64,000 bases of DNA from Hyphomicrobiales bacterium (lineage in GTDB: Bacteria; Pseudomonadota; Alphaproteobacteria; Rhizobiales; Xanthobacteraceae), in contig JAFKKG010000025.1 in the NCBI GenBank assembly GCA_017305715.1, positions 1-64,000 on the forward strand, read 5' to 3'. This document shows, piece by piece, positions 63,800 through 64,000 of the stretch (its first letter is position 1; every line of letters begins with the position of its first letter). A program made the translations under genes and the position numbers. The notes under the pieces are model-generated. The model was not told the origin of the DNA and did not search any database. It saw only the letters and a list, made by a program, of their open reading frames with translations.

Positions 63800-64000
63800 T
63801 CACGCCACGCGCGCAGGCTTGAGCGCCTGCGGGTAGTGCATCTTGGCGAACTCCGGCGTGATCAATTCCTGCTCGACGTCACGCTCGACCAGTTCGACGC
63901 CGCGTGTCCTGGAATCGCCCCAGCCGGCGCCGCCGCCAACGGTAAGCTGGACGATATCGCCCTTCTGCAGGGCCATGACCGCGGTGGTCGGCAGGTCGAT
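63800..64000 (-). CDS. Hydantoinase B/oxoprolinase family protein, C-terminal part (cut by window edge)
   Basis: The minus strand from the window edge encodes TTAVMALQKGDIVQLTVGGG, AGWGDSRTRGVELVERDVEQEL and a stop at 63800-63802. QKGDIV, GGGAGWGD and RDVE are the C-terminal marks of HyuB-type subunits of ATP-dependent N-methylhydantoinase/5-oxoprolinase. Only 66 residues are visible; the rest lies beyond base 64000. It ends 16 bp before the PaiB-like start, so the two are probably in one operon. Confidence 0.82.
   Translation of the reverse strand: MDLPTTAVMALQKGDIVQLTVGGGAGWGDSRTRGVELVERDVEQELITPEFAKMHYPQALKPARVA

Noticed and set aside
1-64000. CRISPR array or prophage
   Set aside because: No regularly spaced repeats and no phage structural, integrase or lysis genes were seen. 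The repeats present are palindromic intergenic elements and IS ends.

Overview
The window looks like a chromosome segment of a Bradyrhizobium-type alphaproteobacterium (Rhizobiales). The reasons are the high GC content, several CoA-ester catabolic gene sets, LIV-type ABC and Bug/TctC transporters, a NadQ-type NAD regulator, PEP-CTERM proteins with a PEPSTWAMM signal, and the palindromic intergenic repeats near 58.9 and 60.1 kb. This is inference from gene content; no rRNA gene or complete tRNA gene is present.

Layout. (1) 0.2-13.1 kb: an acyclic-terpene-utilisation (atu)-like cluster. An acyl-CoA synthetase and a TetR regulator face an operon of AtuA, a biotin-dependent acyl-CoA carboxylase (beta and alpha subunits), an enoyl-CoA hydratase and three acyl-CoA dehydrogenases. 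(2) 13.1-16.4 kb: debris of IS630 and IS701 elements, with a PAS sensor gene broken by the IS701 fragment. (3) 16.4-26.5 kb: an IclR regulator divergent from an SDR, a flavin dehydrogenase and a complete LIV-type ABC transporter; a second, paralogous SDR follows a damaged IS3 fragment. (4) 26.8-29.5 kb: an IS630 element with a frameshifted transposase, split by an intact IS110-family element. (5) 29.56-37.6 kb: a tRNA 3-prime-end fragment, then a vitamin cluster: nadQ-nadA-nadB, all three broken by frameshifts or stops, then intact panB, panD and bioB, with a dead IS5 element inserted exactly at the panD stop codon. (6) 37.6-48.7 kb: a low-density accessory stretch with two PEP-CTERM proteins, a TonB-dependent receptor with a neighbouring regulator, an IS66 remnant, a TIR-domain remnant and a response regulator/hybrid histidine kinase pair. 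(7) 49-64 kb: intact, ordinary chromosome: M20 peptidase, Bug binding protein, CocE-type hydrolase, polysaccharide deacetylase with its GntR regulator, CaiB-type CoA transferase, RidA, TetR, acyl-CoA dehydrogenase, phosphotransferase, EamA permease, signal peptidase I, a PaiB-like protein and the end of a hydantoinase B gene.

The most notable observation is in region 4. The roughly 330 bp of non-coding DNA downstream of the IS110 transposase reads as a bridge RNA (seekRNA). A stem at 28012-28021/28059-28069 closes a loop whose two strands match both sides of the actual insertion site around a CT core. A second loop at about 27915-27954 matches both ends of the element. Removing the element between the two CT dinucleotides restores the IS630 transposase reading frame exactly, so the target is known from the sequence itself.

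A second theme is decay. The NAD operon keeps a perfect 18-bp-arm operator while every gene in it is damaged, and seven transposon insertions or remnants lie between 13 and 40 kb. Everything outside that zone appears intact.
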